This document shows, in pieces, positions 1-8,730 of a stretch of DNA of 14,546 nt; within the stretch, counting starts at the first letter, position 1, and the number at the start of each line of letters is the position of its first letter. The notes beneath the pieces are model-generated. The model made no database searches, was not told where the DNA came from, and saw only the letters and a program-made list of their open reading frames with translations. Source of the stretch: CAYSIX01 sp964431205 (lineage in GTDB: Bacteria > Planctomycetota > Phycisphaerae > Phycisphaerales > Phycisphaeraceae); NCBI GenBank assembly GCA_964431205.1, contig CAYSIX010000094.1, positions 1 through 14,546 on the forward strand. The letters are read 5' to 3'. The translations under genes were made by a program, and so were the position numbers.

Positions 1-1602
1 CTGCTGGGGACACGGGAGAACCTGGAGGGCGTCGCGGGGACGGTGGAGTCGTTCGTGGTGGAAGGGGGGCGGTGCGTGGGGGTGGTGGTGCGCACGAGGG
101 AGAGAGTGGATGGGGAGGGCTCGCCTCGCTTGAGCGGGGCAAGCCTGTTGCGTGCCGGCGCGGTGGTGCTGACGACGGGCACGTTCATGCGGGGGCTGAT
201 GCACACGGGCGAGCGGAAGACGGCGGGCGGTCGCGTGGGTGAGGCGGCGGCGACGGGGATCAGCGGCGCGCTGCGCGGGCTGGGCTTCGAGCTGGGGCGG
301 CTGAAGACGGGCACGCCGCCGCGGCTGGCGGCCGAGACGATCGACTTCGCCGGGTTGGACGTGCAGCCGGGCGACGACGAGCCGGTGCCGTTCAGCGAGC
401 TGACGGGAATGGCCGATGACGCCGATCACGACGGCGACGGGCTCGCGTCGCGGCGGTTCCCGGTGCTGGAGCAGCGTGTCTGCTGGATCACGCACACGAA
501 CGCGGCGGTCCACGATCTGATCCGCGCCAACCTCGACCGTGCGCCGATGTACAACGGGCAGATCGAGACGGCCGGGCCGCGGTACTGTCCGAGCATCGAG
601 GACAAGGTGGTGCGATTCGCGGACCGTCGGTCGCATCACGTGTTTCTCGAGCCGGAGTCGCTGGACACGAACGAGGTGTACTGCAACGGGATCAGCACGT
701 CGCTGCCGGCGGACGTGCAGGACGAGATCGTGCGCGGGTTGCCGGGGTGCGCGCGGGCGCGGGTGCTGCGGTACGGGTACGCGGTGGAGTACGACATGGT
801 TCGGCCGCACCAGATCGACGCGACGTGCATGGCCAAGCGGTTGCCGGGGCTGTTTCTGGCGGGGCAGATCAACGGGACGAGCGGTTACGAGGAGGCGGCG
901 GGTCAGGGGTTGATCGCGGGGCTGAACGCGGTGCGTTTTGCGCGGGGTCGGGAGCCGGTGCGTCTGGGACGGGATCAGGCGTACATCGGGGTGATGCTGG
1001 ACGACCTGGTGACCAAGACGCCGCGGGAGCCGTACCGGATGTTCACGAGCCGTGCGGAGTATCGGCTGATGCTGCGTGCGGACAACGCGGACGCGCGGCT
1101 GACGGCGCTGGGCCGGGAGCTGGGGCTGGTGGATGATGGGCGATGGGCGGTGTACGAGCGCAAGCGTTCGGCGCTGGAGGCGTTGGCGTCGTATCTGGAT
1201 GCGCACGAGGTCGAGGGCGTGGCGATGAGCCGGTGGGTCTTGCGCCCGGAGGTGGACGCCGAGGCGGTGTGGCGTCGGCTGGATCGATCGGTGCGGGAGG
1301 CGGGGGTGAACAAGCGGCTGGTGTCGCGGCACCTGGCGGACGTGCAGTACGCCGGCTACATCGAACGTCAGAAGCAGGAGGTAGCGCGGCTGGCGTCGCA
1401 GGAGCACGCGGAGCTGCCGGCGGGGCTGGACTACGCGGCGATCGCGGGGCTGCGCAGCGAGGCGCGGCAGGTGCTCGAGCGGTTTCGGCCGGCGACGCTG
1501 GGCCAGGCGGCGCGGCTGGAGGGCGTGAACCCGGCGGACGTGATGGTGGTGAGCGTGGCGCTGTCGCGGCGGCGGGACGCGGTGGATGCGGATGCGGCGT
1601 GA
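1..1602 (+). CDS. mnmG: tRNA uridine 5-carboxymethylaminomethyl modification enzyme MnmG (GidA), 5' end cut by window edge
   Basis: MnmG is the FAD-dependent partner of MnmE. Together they build the cmnm5 group on the wobble uridine of certain cytoplasmic tRNAs. Frame 1 is open from the first base to TGA at 1600-1602, giving 533 codons. Compared with the roughly 630-residue E. coli protein, about 110 N-terminal residues, including the FAD-binding GGGHAG loop, lie outside the window, so the GTG at 43 is not the true start. Family motifs seen in order: RLKTGTPPR (298-324), GPRYCPSIEDK with the conserved Cys (from about 574), AGQINGTSGYEEAAGQG (about 856-906), PYRMFTSRAEYRLMLR (about 1030-1077), and a C-terminal MnmE/tRNA-binding part with YAGYIERQ, LDYAAIAGL and GQAARLEGV. 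An insertion of about 10 residues relative to E. coli lies near 90-150. The zwf gene follows after 100 bp and looks functionally unrelated. Confidence 0.97.
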   Translation: MLGTRENLEGVAGTVESFVVEGGRCVGVVVRTRERVDGEGSPRLSGASLLRAGAVVLTTGTFMRGLMHTGERKTAGGRVGEAAATGISGALRGLGFELGRLKTGTPPRLAAETIDFAGLDVQPGDDEPVPFSELTGMADDADHDGDGLASRRFPVLEQRVCWITHTNAAVHDLIRANLDRAPMYNGQIETAGPRYCPSIEDKVVRFADRRSHHVFLEPESLDTNEVYCNGISTSLPADVQDEIVRGLPGCARARVLRYGYAVEYDMVRPHQIDATCMAKRLPGLFLAGQINGTSGYEEAAGQGLIAGLNAVRFARGREPVRLGRDQAYIGVMLDDLVTKTPREPYRMFTSRAEYRLMLRADNADARLTALGRELGLVDDGRWAVYERKRSALEALASYLDAHEVEGVAMSRWVLRPEVDAEAVWRRLDRSVREAGVNKRLVSRHLADVQYAGYIERQKQEVARLASQEHAELPAGLDYAAIAGLRSEARQVLERFRPATLGQAARLEGVNPADVMVVSVALSRRRDAVDADAA

Positions 1603-1689
1603 GGCGGGGCACGCGTGATCCGGGGCGTCGCTGTGCTCAGCCCGCGGGTTGGCGGATGCAACATTTGCTCGCTGCGGCGCTTTCGTGTC

Positions 1690-1698
1690 TGCTATCGT
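1690..1698 (+). promoter_or_regulatory. Possible extended -10 promoter element for zwf
   Basis: TGCTATCGT fits the extended -10 pattern TGnTAnnnT. It lies immediately before the chosen zwf ATG at 1703, with no convincing -35 box at 16-18 bp and no Shine-Dalgarno sequence before the ATG. If used, transcription would begin at about 1704-1706, at or within the start codon, so the transcript would be leaderless or nearly so. This is a pattern match only; a short match of this kind can occur by chance. Confidence 0.3.
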
Positions 1699-1702
1699 GC
1701 CT

Positions 1703-3220
1703 ATGGCGACGCAGCAACCACCCCCGGACTGCCTGATCGTGATCTTCGGCGCCTCGGGCGACCTGACGCACCGCAAGCTCGTGCCGGCGCTGTACCACCT
1801 GTGGGACACGGGCCAGGGCCCCAAGCGGTTCGCGATCCTCGGCATCAGCCGCACGAAGTACTCCGACGACGAGTTCCGCGACGAGCTGAAGGGCTTCAAG
1901 CCCGAGGCGTACCCGGACGAGGCGCGGTGGCACGAGTTCGCGCAGCGGATCCACTACCTGCCCGCCGACGCGACGAAGCGGGACCATTGGCCGCAGATCC
2001 AGAAGACCGTCTGGGACCTGGCCGAGCGGCACGGCACGGGCACGAACCTGTTGTTTTACCTGTCGATGGCCCCGCAGTTCTTCGAGCCGATCATCCAGCA
2101 CATCGGCGCCAGCGACCTGGTGACGGAGGGCCGGCGGTGGTGCAGCATCGACGGCGAGCCGCACTGGCAGCGGATCGTGGTCGAGAAGCCGTTCGGGTCG
2201 GACCCGAAGTCGGCGGTGCGGCTGAATCAGACGCTGGGCTCGGTGTTCGACGAGGGCTCGATCTACCGGATCGACCATTACCTGGGCAAGGAGCTCGTGC
2301 AGAACCTGCTGGTGCTGCGGTTCGCCAACGCGATCTTCGAGCCGATCTGGAACCAGACGTACATCGATCACGTGCAGGTGACGGCGAGCGAGACGGTGGG
2401 GGTGGAGGGGCGTGGGGGCTATTACGACTCGCCGAACGGGGGCGCGATGCGGGACATGGTGCAGAGCCACCTGCTGCAGGTGCTGTCGCTGGTGGCGATG
2501 GAGCCGCCGGTGAGCCTGGACGCGTGGGACATCCGCACGGAGAAGATCAAGGTGTTCAAGGCGCTGCGGGTCCCGAAGCCCGACGAGGTCCCGCGGATCG
2601 CGGTGCGGGGGCAGTACGGGCCGGGGCAGGTGAACGGCAAGGCGATGCGCGGCTATCGTGAGGAGGAGGGCGTCGACCCGCAGAGCCAGACGGACACGTA
2701 CGCGGCGATGGAGTTTCAGGTGGACACGTGGCGGTGGGGCGGCATGCCGTTCTACCTGCGCAGCGGCAAGGCGATGGCCAAGAAGGTCACGGAGGTGGTG
2801 CTGTACTTCAAGCCGACGCCGCACTGCCTGTTCCGCGAGGAGGCGATGCGGCTGAAGCCGAACCAGATCGTGATCAACATCCAGCCGAACGAGGGGATCC
2901 GGCTGCGGTTCGAGGGCAAGGTGCCGGGGCTGGGGATGAAGATCAAGGACGTGGTGATGGACTTCGACTACGTGCAGCAGTGGCGGGCCGAGCCGCCGGA
3001 CGGCTACGCGACGCTGCTGCTCGAGGCGATGCGCGGGGACCAGACGCTGTTCAAGCACCGCGACGAGATCGAGTGCGCCTGGCACGCGGTCCAGCCGGTG
3101 CTGGACTACTGGCGGGAGAACCCCCAGGAAGACCTGCCGAACTACCCGGCGGGGACGTGGGGCCCGTCGGCGGCGGACGTGATGATGGCCCGCGGGGGGC
3201 GCAACTGGCACCAGCCGTGA
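1703..3220 (+). CDS. zwf: Glucose-6-phosphate 1-dehydrogenase
   Basis: This cytoplasmic enzyme oxidises glucose-6-phosphate to 6-phosphogluconolactone with NAD(P)+, the first step of the oxidative pentose phosphate and Entner-Doudoroff routes. The 505-residue length is usual for the family. Visible motifs: nucleotide-binding GASGDLTHRKL (16-26), EKPFG (161-165), substrate-binding RIDHYLGKE (189-197), the catalytic-His segment RDMVQSHLLQ (250-259), WRWGGMPFYLRSGK, and the C-terminal PAGTWGP. The ATG at 1703 was chosen because the Rossmann strand starts 10 residues later. An in-frame TTG at 1649 would add 18 residues with no family resemblance. Two small oddities: the loop between GYYD and MRDM is two residues longer than in E. 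coli Zwf, and the usual QNHLLQ reads QSHLLQ. pgl follows after 43 bp, so the pair is probably one operon. Confidence 0.97.
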   Translation: MATQQPPPDCLIVIFGASGDLTHRKLVPALYHLWDTGQGPKRFAILGISRTKYSDDEFRDELKGFKPEAYPDEARWHEFAQRIHYLPADATKRDHWPQIQKTVWDLAERHGTGTNLLFYLSMAPQFFEPIIQHIGASDLVTEGRRWCSIDGEPHWQRIVVEKPFGSDPKSAVRLNQTLGSVFDEGSIYRIDHYLGKELVQNLLVLRFANAIFEPIWNQTYIDHVQVTASETVGVEGRGGYYDSPNGGAMRDMVQSHLLQVLSLVAMEPPVSLDAWDIRTEKIKVFKALRVPKPDEVPRIAVRGQYGPGQVNGKAMRGYREEEGVDPQSQTDTYAAMEFQVDTWRWGGMPFYLRSGKAMAKKVTEVVLYFKPTPHCLFREEAMRLKPNQIVINIQPNEGIRLRFEGKVPGLGMKIKDVVMDFDYVQQWRAEPPDGYATLLLEAMRGDQTLFKHRDEIECAWHAVQPVLDYWRENPQEDLPNYPAGTWGPSAADVMMARGGRNWHQP

Positions 3221-3263
3221 CTCGACCGGGCGCGGCGACGAATCCACCGACGAGGCGCGCGAC

Positions 3264-4034
3264 ATGCGACAGCTCCACGGAAGCGTGAAGGTGGCGACGC
3301 GGGAGGCGTTGTTCGACCGGCTGGCCGAGACCCTGCTCCGCCACGCCCTGCGCGCCGTCGAGCAGCGTGGGGTGTTTCACCTGGCGCTGTCCGGCGGGTC
3401 GACGCCCGAGCCGTTCTACGTTCAGCTCGTGACCGATCCCGACCTGCGGCATTTCCCGTGGCACCAGACGCACCTGTGGGTCGTGGACGAGCGGCGCGTG
3501 CCGGAGGACGACGAGCGCAGCAACTTCCGCATGATCCGCGAGGCCCTGGCCGACCACGTGCCGATGCGCTCGCGGCAGAAGCACCCGATGCCGGTGCTCG
3601 CGGACGACCCGGCGGCGGCGTACGAGGCGGAGCTGCGCGAGGTGTTCGAGCACGCCGGCGGCGACGACGGGCGGCTGCTCGAGGGCGTGCCACGCATGGA
3701 CTTCGTGCTGCTGGGCATGGGCGACGATGCGCACACGGCCTCGCTGTTCCCCGGGTCGCCGGCGCTGGCCGTGGACGACCGCTGGATCGCGGTCAATGAG
3801 GGCGAGGCGGTGACGCCCCCGCCGCGGGTGACGATGACGTTCCCGATGCTCAACGCCGCCCGCGCCCTGGCCGTGCTGGCGATGGGCCGCAAGAAAGCCG
3901 CCACGCTGGCGCGCGTCGAGGAGCAGCTCCGCACCGGCCCGGACCACACCAACCTGCCGATCACCGGTGTCCAGCCGATCGACGGCACGCTCACGTGGTA
4001 CCTCGACCCCGACGCCGCCGGCGAGCCCGCCTGA
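3264..4034 (+). CDS. pgl: 6-phosphogluconolactonase (DevB/Pgl type)
   Basis: Pgl hydrolyses 6-phosphogluconolactone, the product of Zwf, to 6-phosphogluconate. The 256-residue protein has the family landmarks LSGGSTP (42-48, sugar-phosphate loop), VDERRVP followed by SNF (74-88), GMGDDAHTASLFPG (151-164), and a C-terminal segment ending LPITGVQP. The third motif usually reads D-G-H-T-A-S-L-F; here Gly is replaced by Ala at 156, while the His and the rest are kept. The ATG at 3264 is preceded by GAGG at 3252-3255, eight bases away. The position 43 bp behind zwf, with substrate-product coupling, supports co-transcription. The fold is shared with glucosamine-6-phosphate deaminase, but these motifs and the neighbour favour Pgl. 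Confidence 0.94.
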   Translation: MRQLHGSVKVATREALFDRLAETLLRHALRAVEQRGVFHLALSGGSTPEPFYVQLVTDPDLRHFPWHQTHLWVVDERRVPEDDERSNFRMIREALADHVPMRSRQKHPMPVLADDPAAAYEAELREVFEHAGGDDGRLLEGVPRMDFVLLGMGDDAHTASLFPGSPALAVDDRWIAVNEGEAVTPPPRVTMTFPMLNAARALAVLAMGRKKAATLARVEEQLRTGPDHTNLPITGVQPIDGTLTWYLDPDAAGEPA

Positions 4035-4071
4035 GCGATTCGCCTGCGCTGACCCGCGGCGCCGGGTGCCC

Positions 4072-4087
4072 CGGTCGCTTGCGACCG
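4072..4087 (+). terminator. GC-rich hairpin 3' of zwf-pgl (weak terminator candidate)
   Basis: CGGTCG and CGACCG form a perfect 6-bp stem around a CTTG tetraloop, 38 bases after the pgl stop. No T-tract follows, so it is not a classical intrinsic terminator. A 6-bp stem of this kind is not rare by chance in DNA this rich in GC. Confidence 0.3.
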
Positions 4088-4168
4088 TGCGATCGGCAGG
4101 CCAGAAAATGCACGCTTGCAGCCGGGCGCGGTACTCCGGCTCCTATGATTGCCATGAAGGAGCCCGAT

Positions 4169-4540
4169 ATGGCCATCGAACTACACGAAGAGCCGGAGCA
4201 CAAGCTGCTGCGCGTCGTCGCCGGCGGCAAGCTCGACCGTGCCGACTACGAACGCTTCGTCCCGCTGGTCGAGCGCATGATCCAGCAGCACGGCCCGATC
4301 CGCGTCCTGCTCGAGCTGAACGACTTCCACGGCTGGACCGCCGGGGCGCTGTGGGAGGACGTCAAGTTCGATCTGAAACACTTTCGTGACATCGAGAGGC
4401 TGGCGATCGTCGGCGACAGGACGTGGGAGCGCGGCATGGCCACCTTCTGCAAGCCGTTCACCACCGCGAGCATCCGCTACTTCGACCGCGAGCAACGCGA
4501 CGAGGCGGCCGAGTGGATCCGTGACGGCCAGGAATCGTGA
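4169..4540 (+). CDS. SpoIIAA-like (STAS-fold) small protein
   Basis: This 123-residue soluble protein resembles the SpoIIAA-like family related to STAS anti-anti-sigma domains. The pattern GGKLDRADYERFVPLVERM near residues 20-37, then a hydrophobic strand (RVLLEL), the HGWTAGALWED segment, a second strand (RLAIVGD) followed by W, and a late KPFTTASIRYF strand before an acidic helix, is the usual order for that family. The function is not established. Members are thought to bind partners or lipophilic ligands, and no canonical phosphorylatable Ser loop is obvious. The ATG at 4169 was chosen because AAGGAG (4157-4162) lies six bases upstream; in-frame ATGs at 4145 and 4154 precede or overlap that site. 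A TATGAT at 4144-4149 could be a -10 box but lacks a well-spaced -35. It stands alone, convergent with the acyltransferase. Confidence 0.82.
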   Translation: MAIELHEEPEHKLLRVVAGGKLDRADYERFVPLVERMIQQHGPIRVLLELNDFHGWTAGALWEDVKFDLKHFRDIERLAIVGDRTWERGMATFCKPFTTASIRYFDREQRDEAAEWIRDGQES

Positions 4541-4556
4541 TCGCCGAACGATCACG
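4536..4556. terminator. Hairpin between convergent genes (possible bidirectional terminator)
   Basis: CGTGATCG, loop CCGAA, CGATCACG: a perfect 8-bp inverted repeat that contains the stop codon of the STAS-like gene (4538-4540) and lies 43 bp from the stop of the convergent acyltransferase. There is no T-tract on either side. The position between two converging genes suits termination or transcript-end protection for both. Confidence 0.45.
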
Positions 4557-4599
4557 CCGGCGACGTGACGCGCCGCGCGTTCGCGGTCAGCGCCCGTTC

Positions 4600-5856
4600 C
4601 TAGGCGTCCGAGTCTTGCCAGAGCCGCCCGCCGTGGTGTGGATTCTGACGGTTCAGCTCGTCGAGCCCGGCCTGCACCGACGACTCGCACGCCGCGGTCA
4701 GCGCCCGCACCGCCTCGCGCGTCCGCCGCGCCTCCCCGATGTACCCGCCCACGTCGATCGGCTCCTGAAAGCGCACGAACGCCGCACGCGGGCCCACCGG
4801 CGGCATCATCCGCCGATACAGGTCCTCGGCCAGCTTCTCGATCGTCTCGGCGTACCGGTCGATCGTGCCGCGCTCGGCCACGTACTGACCCGAGTAACTG
4901 AGAATCCGGTACGCGAGCATCGCCTCGTCCGCCCACGTCGTCGCCACGGCGTGGTCTACGTGACGCTGCGGGTCCGTCCGTGTCTCGTGGATCACCCGCC
5001 GGCACTTGCGCACGCGGTCGTGCAGCGTCTCACGCGGCCGCGGCTCGATCTCGAGCTTGCGCTCCAGCGCCGCGAGCACCGCCCCCGCCGCCCGCTCGAT
5101 CGTCGGGCGGAGTTCGCTTTCGTCCGGCGGCTCGAGCCCGCGCTGCCTCAGGTTCCGCCGCAACGCCGCCAGCCCGACCGTGCGCATCGCCTCCAGCGGC
5201 GGGTCCTGCACCTGCACGTTCAGCCCCAACTCCCTTGCCAGGTCCGCCACGCGCTGTCGCAGCGCCGCACGCACGTCCGTCGTGTGCGTGACCTTGATCG
5301 CCACGGGCACGGCCAGGACGCGGCGATCGACCGCCGACGCGTCCGCCTCGGCCGACAACGCCCTGACCGCCAGAAACGCCGCGCCCTCGTTGAACGGCGT
5401 CACGCGGTCGTTCTCAAGGTACACGTTGCCCTCGGGGAAGATCGTCAGCGCGAAGCGGCCCTCGCCGAGCACCTGCATCGCGCGTTTCATCGCGCGTTGG
5501 TCGCTGCCCTCGCGATCGACCGAGAACGCGCCGAGGCGCTGCATCACCCACGCGTCGATGCGCCGACGAAGGAACACGTCGTAAGCGGCCATGACGTGGG
5601 AGCGGATGCCGGCCTGGCGCAGGGCCTCGTAGAAGATCGGCGCGTCGGCGTGGGTCGGGTGGTTGGGCAGCAGGAGCAGGCGGTCGCCGGGGCGGCGCGC
5701 GGCGGCGAGGCCGTCGAGCCCGCTGACCTCGACGCGCTCGACCCGCAGCGTGTGCGGCAGGTGGCGTCGGCGGTTGAACCACAGCAGCACCGCCGCCCAG
5801 AACCGGCTGTAGCGCGGCGGGAAGTCCACGTAGGGCTGGTCGGAGAAATCGAGCAT
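4600..5856 (-). CDS. PlsC-type 1-acyl-glycerol-phosphate/lysophospholipid acyltransferase family protein
   Basis: This 418-residue protein belongs to the membrane-associated acyltransferases that move a fatty acyl group onto a glycerophosphate, lysophospholipid or related acceptor. The catalytic HX4D motif is visible as NHPTHAD (65-71, His66 and Asp71). Motif II-like FSVDREGSD lies at 111-119, the acceptor-binding FPEG within IFPEGNVYLEND at 139-150, and PFNEGAAFLA at 154-163, followed by a VPVAIKV strand. The C-terminal half, from about residue 200, is charged and helical with no domain I recognise. It makes the protein much longer than the 240-residue E. coli PlsC, so the acceptor is uncertain. 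There is no signal peptide. The start ATG has no clear Shine-Dalgarno sequence. The gamma-glutamyltransferase gene lies 103 bp upstream on the same strand. Confidence 0.88.
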   Translation of the reverse strand: MLDFSDQPYVDFPPRYSRFWAAVLLWFNRRRHLPHTLRVERVEVSGLDGLAAARRPGDRLLLLPNHPTHADAPIFYEALRQAGIRSHVMAAYDVFLRRRIDAWVMQRLGAFSVDREGSDQRAMKRAMQVLGEGRFALTIFPEGNVYLENDRVTPFNEGAAFLAVRALSAEADASAVDRRVLAVPVAIKVTHTTDVRAALRQRVADLARELGLNVQVQDPPLEAMRTVGLAALRRNLRQRGLEPPDESELRPTIERAAGAVLAALERKLEIEPRPRETLHDRVRKCRRVIHETRTDPQRHVDHAVATTWADEAMLAYRILSYSGQYVAERGTIDRYAETIEKLAEDLYRRMMPPVGPRAAFVRFQEPIDVGGYIGEARRTREAVRALTAACESSVQAGLDELNRQNPHHGGRLWQDSDA

Positions 5857-5918
5857 GGCCGCTGCGGGCCTTTATCGGCCAAGCGACGCCACTCGATGGG
5901 ATAATCGCGGTCGGACCA

Positions 5919-5934
5919 GCCGCGTCAGCGCGGC
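5919..5934 (-). terminator. GC-rich hairpin 3' of ggt (weak terminator candidate)
   Basis: GCCGCG and CGCGGC form a perfect 6-bp stem with a 4-nt loop (TCAG on the plus strand), 25 bases beyond the ggt stop codon and before the acyltransferase start. There is no U-tract in the minus-strand transcript. It could be a weak terminator separating the two genes or a chance GC stem. Confidence 0.3.
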
Positions 5935-5959
5935 CGTGGGCGATCGGACGCCGGTCGGG

Positions 5960-7723
<1,764 letters not shown>

Positions 7724-7804
7724 GGGGCCTCCTCTCATGGATCGAAGTTCCGAACGCGCGCCGCCGCCATCGGCGTGGCAAGGCGCGGCGCGAGCGGGGC
7801 GGGG

Positions 7805-7818
7805 CGATGGTAATCGAT
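7805..7818 (-). promoter_or_regulatory. Candidate operator upstream of ggt, shared with the GntR/deacylase intergenic region
   Basis: On the minus strand this reads ATCGATTACCATCG, 13 of 14 bases identical to ATCGATTATCATCG at 8654-8667 on the plus strand. It lies 82 bp upstream of the ggt start in the only non-coding gap before that gene. The two copies flank the GntR-family gene, which makes that regulator the likely ligand by inference. No strong -35/-10 pair for ggt could be recognised; TACCAT within the element could itself be a poor -10. Confidence 0.45.
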
Positions 7819-7868
7819 CGCCGCGTCGGACGTGAAGCCGAGTCGTCGCGTCCCCACGATCGCCGGGT

Positions 7869-8552
7869 TCAGGCGGACTCCGGCGGGAGGATCACCCAGG
7901 TCGCCTCGAACCGACCCTTGGCGCTGGCCTCTTCCACGGCGTGGCGCGATCGGGCGACGTGCTCGCGCGCGAGCTGCTCGGCGCGGTCGGGCTGGTTGTC
8001 GGCCACGGCCCGCACGATGGCCAGGTGCTCGCGGCGGATCTCGTCGCGGTCGCGGTCGGTGTGCACGAGGTTGCCCAGGAACCGGTAGCCCTGGCTGAGC
8101 CGCTGCAGCGTCTGGTTGCGCGACAGCTCGACGAAGCGCATGTGGAATCGCTGCTCGAGCGCGCCACGTTCGGGCAGGGACAGCCTGTGCCCGGCGTGGA
8201 TGGCCTCGGCCAGGGACTCCAGCTCGCTGAGGTCACCGCGGCTGGCGGTCTCGCAGCAGAGGCGGGCGGCCAGGCCTTCGAACATCTCGCGGACCTGGTA
8301 GGCGCCGATGAGCTGCTCGGCGTCGAGCGAGCGGACGAAGACGCCGAGGTTGTCGATCGACTCGACCAGCCCGTGGTAGCTCAGCTCCTGGAGGCTCTCG
8401 CGGATGACGCTCTGGGCGACGCCGAGTTCCTTGGCGAGCTGGATCTGGCGGAGGCGGGTGCCGGCGGGGTAGCGGCCGTTGAGGATCCGCTTCTCGATGA
8501 TCTCGCGGACGCGGTGGCGGGCGGTCAGGGTCTCGGGAGCGGCGCGGGTCAC
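7869..8552 (-). CDS. GntR-family transcriptional regulator, FadR/FCD subfamily
   Basis: This is a 227-residue DNA-binding repressor or activator. Residues 10-75 form the winged helix-turn-helix, with G-x-Y-x-x-G-T-R-L typical of GntR proteins followed by LAKELGVAQSVIRESLQEL. Residues 80-205 form the all-helical FCD ligand domain. The metal-site residues appear to be Glu133 (usually Asp), His137 in RFHMRF, His176 and His198 in REHLAIV and REHVARS, so a carboxylate ligand bound through a metal is likely. The GTG at 8552 was chosen: AGGAG lies six bases upstream and the protein then begins just before the wing domain. The frame stays open further upstream but crosses the promoter region and loses any family similarity. 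The gene is divergent from the deacylase and upstream of ggt, with matching candidate operators on both sides. Confidence 0.92.
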   Translation of the reverse strand: MTRAAPETLTARHRVREIIEKRILNGRYPAGTRLRQIQLAKELGVAQSVIRESLQELSYHGLVESIDNLGVFVRSLDAEQLIGAYQVREMFEGLAARLCCETASRGDLSELESLAEAIHAGHRLSLPERGALEQRFHMRFVELSRNQTLQRLSQGYRFLGNLVHTDRDRDEIRREHLAIVRAVADNQPDRAEQLAREHVARSRHAVEEASAKGRFEATWVILPPESA

Positions 8553-8579
8553 GTGGAACTCCTGAAACGTCGGTCCTTT

Positions 8580-8588
8580 AGAGTAGCA
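8580..8588 (-). promoter_or_regulatory. Possible extended -10 element for the GntR gene
   Basis: On the minus strand TGCTACTCT fits TGnTAnnnT and lies 27 bases upstream of the GTG start. It leaves room for a short leader that contains the AGGAG ribosome-binding site. No good -35 at the right distance is visible. It resembles TGCTATCGT in front of zwf, which may reflect a lineage habit or chance. Confidence 0.25.
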
Positions 8589-8645
8589 GGCGGAGAGGTG
8601 CCGTGGCGAAGGGCCGGCGAAAAAGGCGGGACTTGATGGTGGGGG

Positions 8646-8674
8646 TTGACATAATCGATTATCATCGATATTAT
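8646..8674 (+). promoter_or_regulatory. Sigma-70-type promoter for the M14 deacylase gene
   Basis: TTGACA (8646-8651) and TATTAT (8669-8674) are separated by exactly 17 bp. This is a full-consensus -35 and a -10 with one mismatch. It is the best promoter in the window and sits in an AT-rich island within very GC-rich DNA. Transcription would start near 8681, giving a leader of about 50 bases before the ATG at 8731. Confidence 0.8.
8651..8667. promoter_or_regulatory. Palindromic operator inside the deacylase promoter
   Basis: ATAATCGATTAT (8651-8662) is a perfect 12-bp palindrome filling the spacer between -35 and -10. It overlaps ATCGATTATCATCG (8654-8667), the element repeated upstream of ggt. 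A dimeric repressor bound here would block RNA polymerase. The adjacent GntR gene is the obvious candidate and would probably regulate itself as well. It does not match the GT-N-AC core known for several FadR-type regulators, so assignment to this protein is inference. Confidence 0.55.
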
Positions 8675-8730
8675 GACCGCATCGTTGGATTCCGGCCCGT
8701 GACCCCCGTCGTCTTGTGCCAGGCTCGTCC

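Noticed and set aside
1637..3265. Long open frame (542 codons) antisense to zwf
   Set aside because: It is rich in His, Arg, Val and Leu with no domain, and lies exactly opposite a clear zwf gene. Third-position GC bias creates such frames in this DNA.
4116..4149. Promoter TTGCAG...TATGAT before the STAS-like gene
   Set aside because: The spacing is 22 bp, too long for sigma-70, and the implied transcript start is almost on the ribosome-binding site.
7724..7738. ATG at 7738 as the ggt start
   Set aside because: The strong AGGAGG site lies between this ATG and the next one at 7723, so it serves the downstream ATG, which begins a clean signal peptide.
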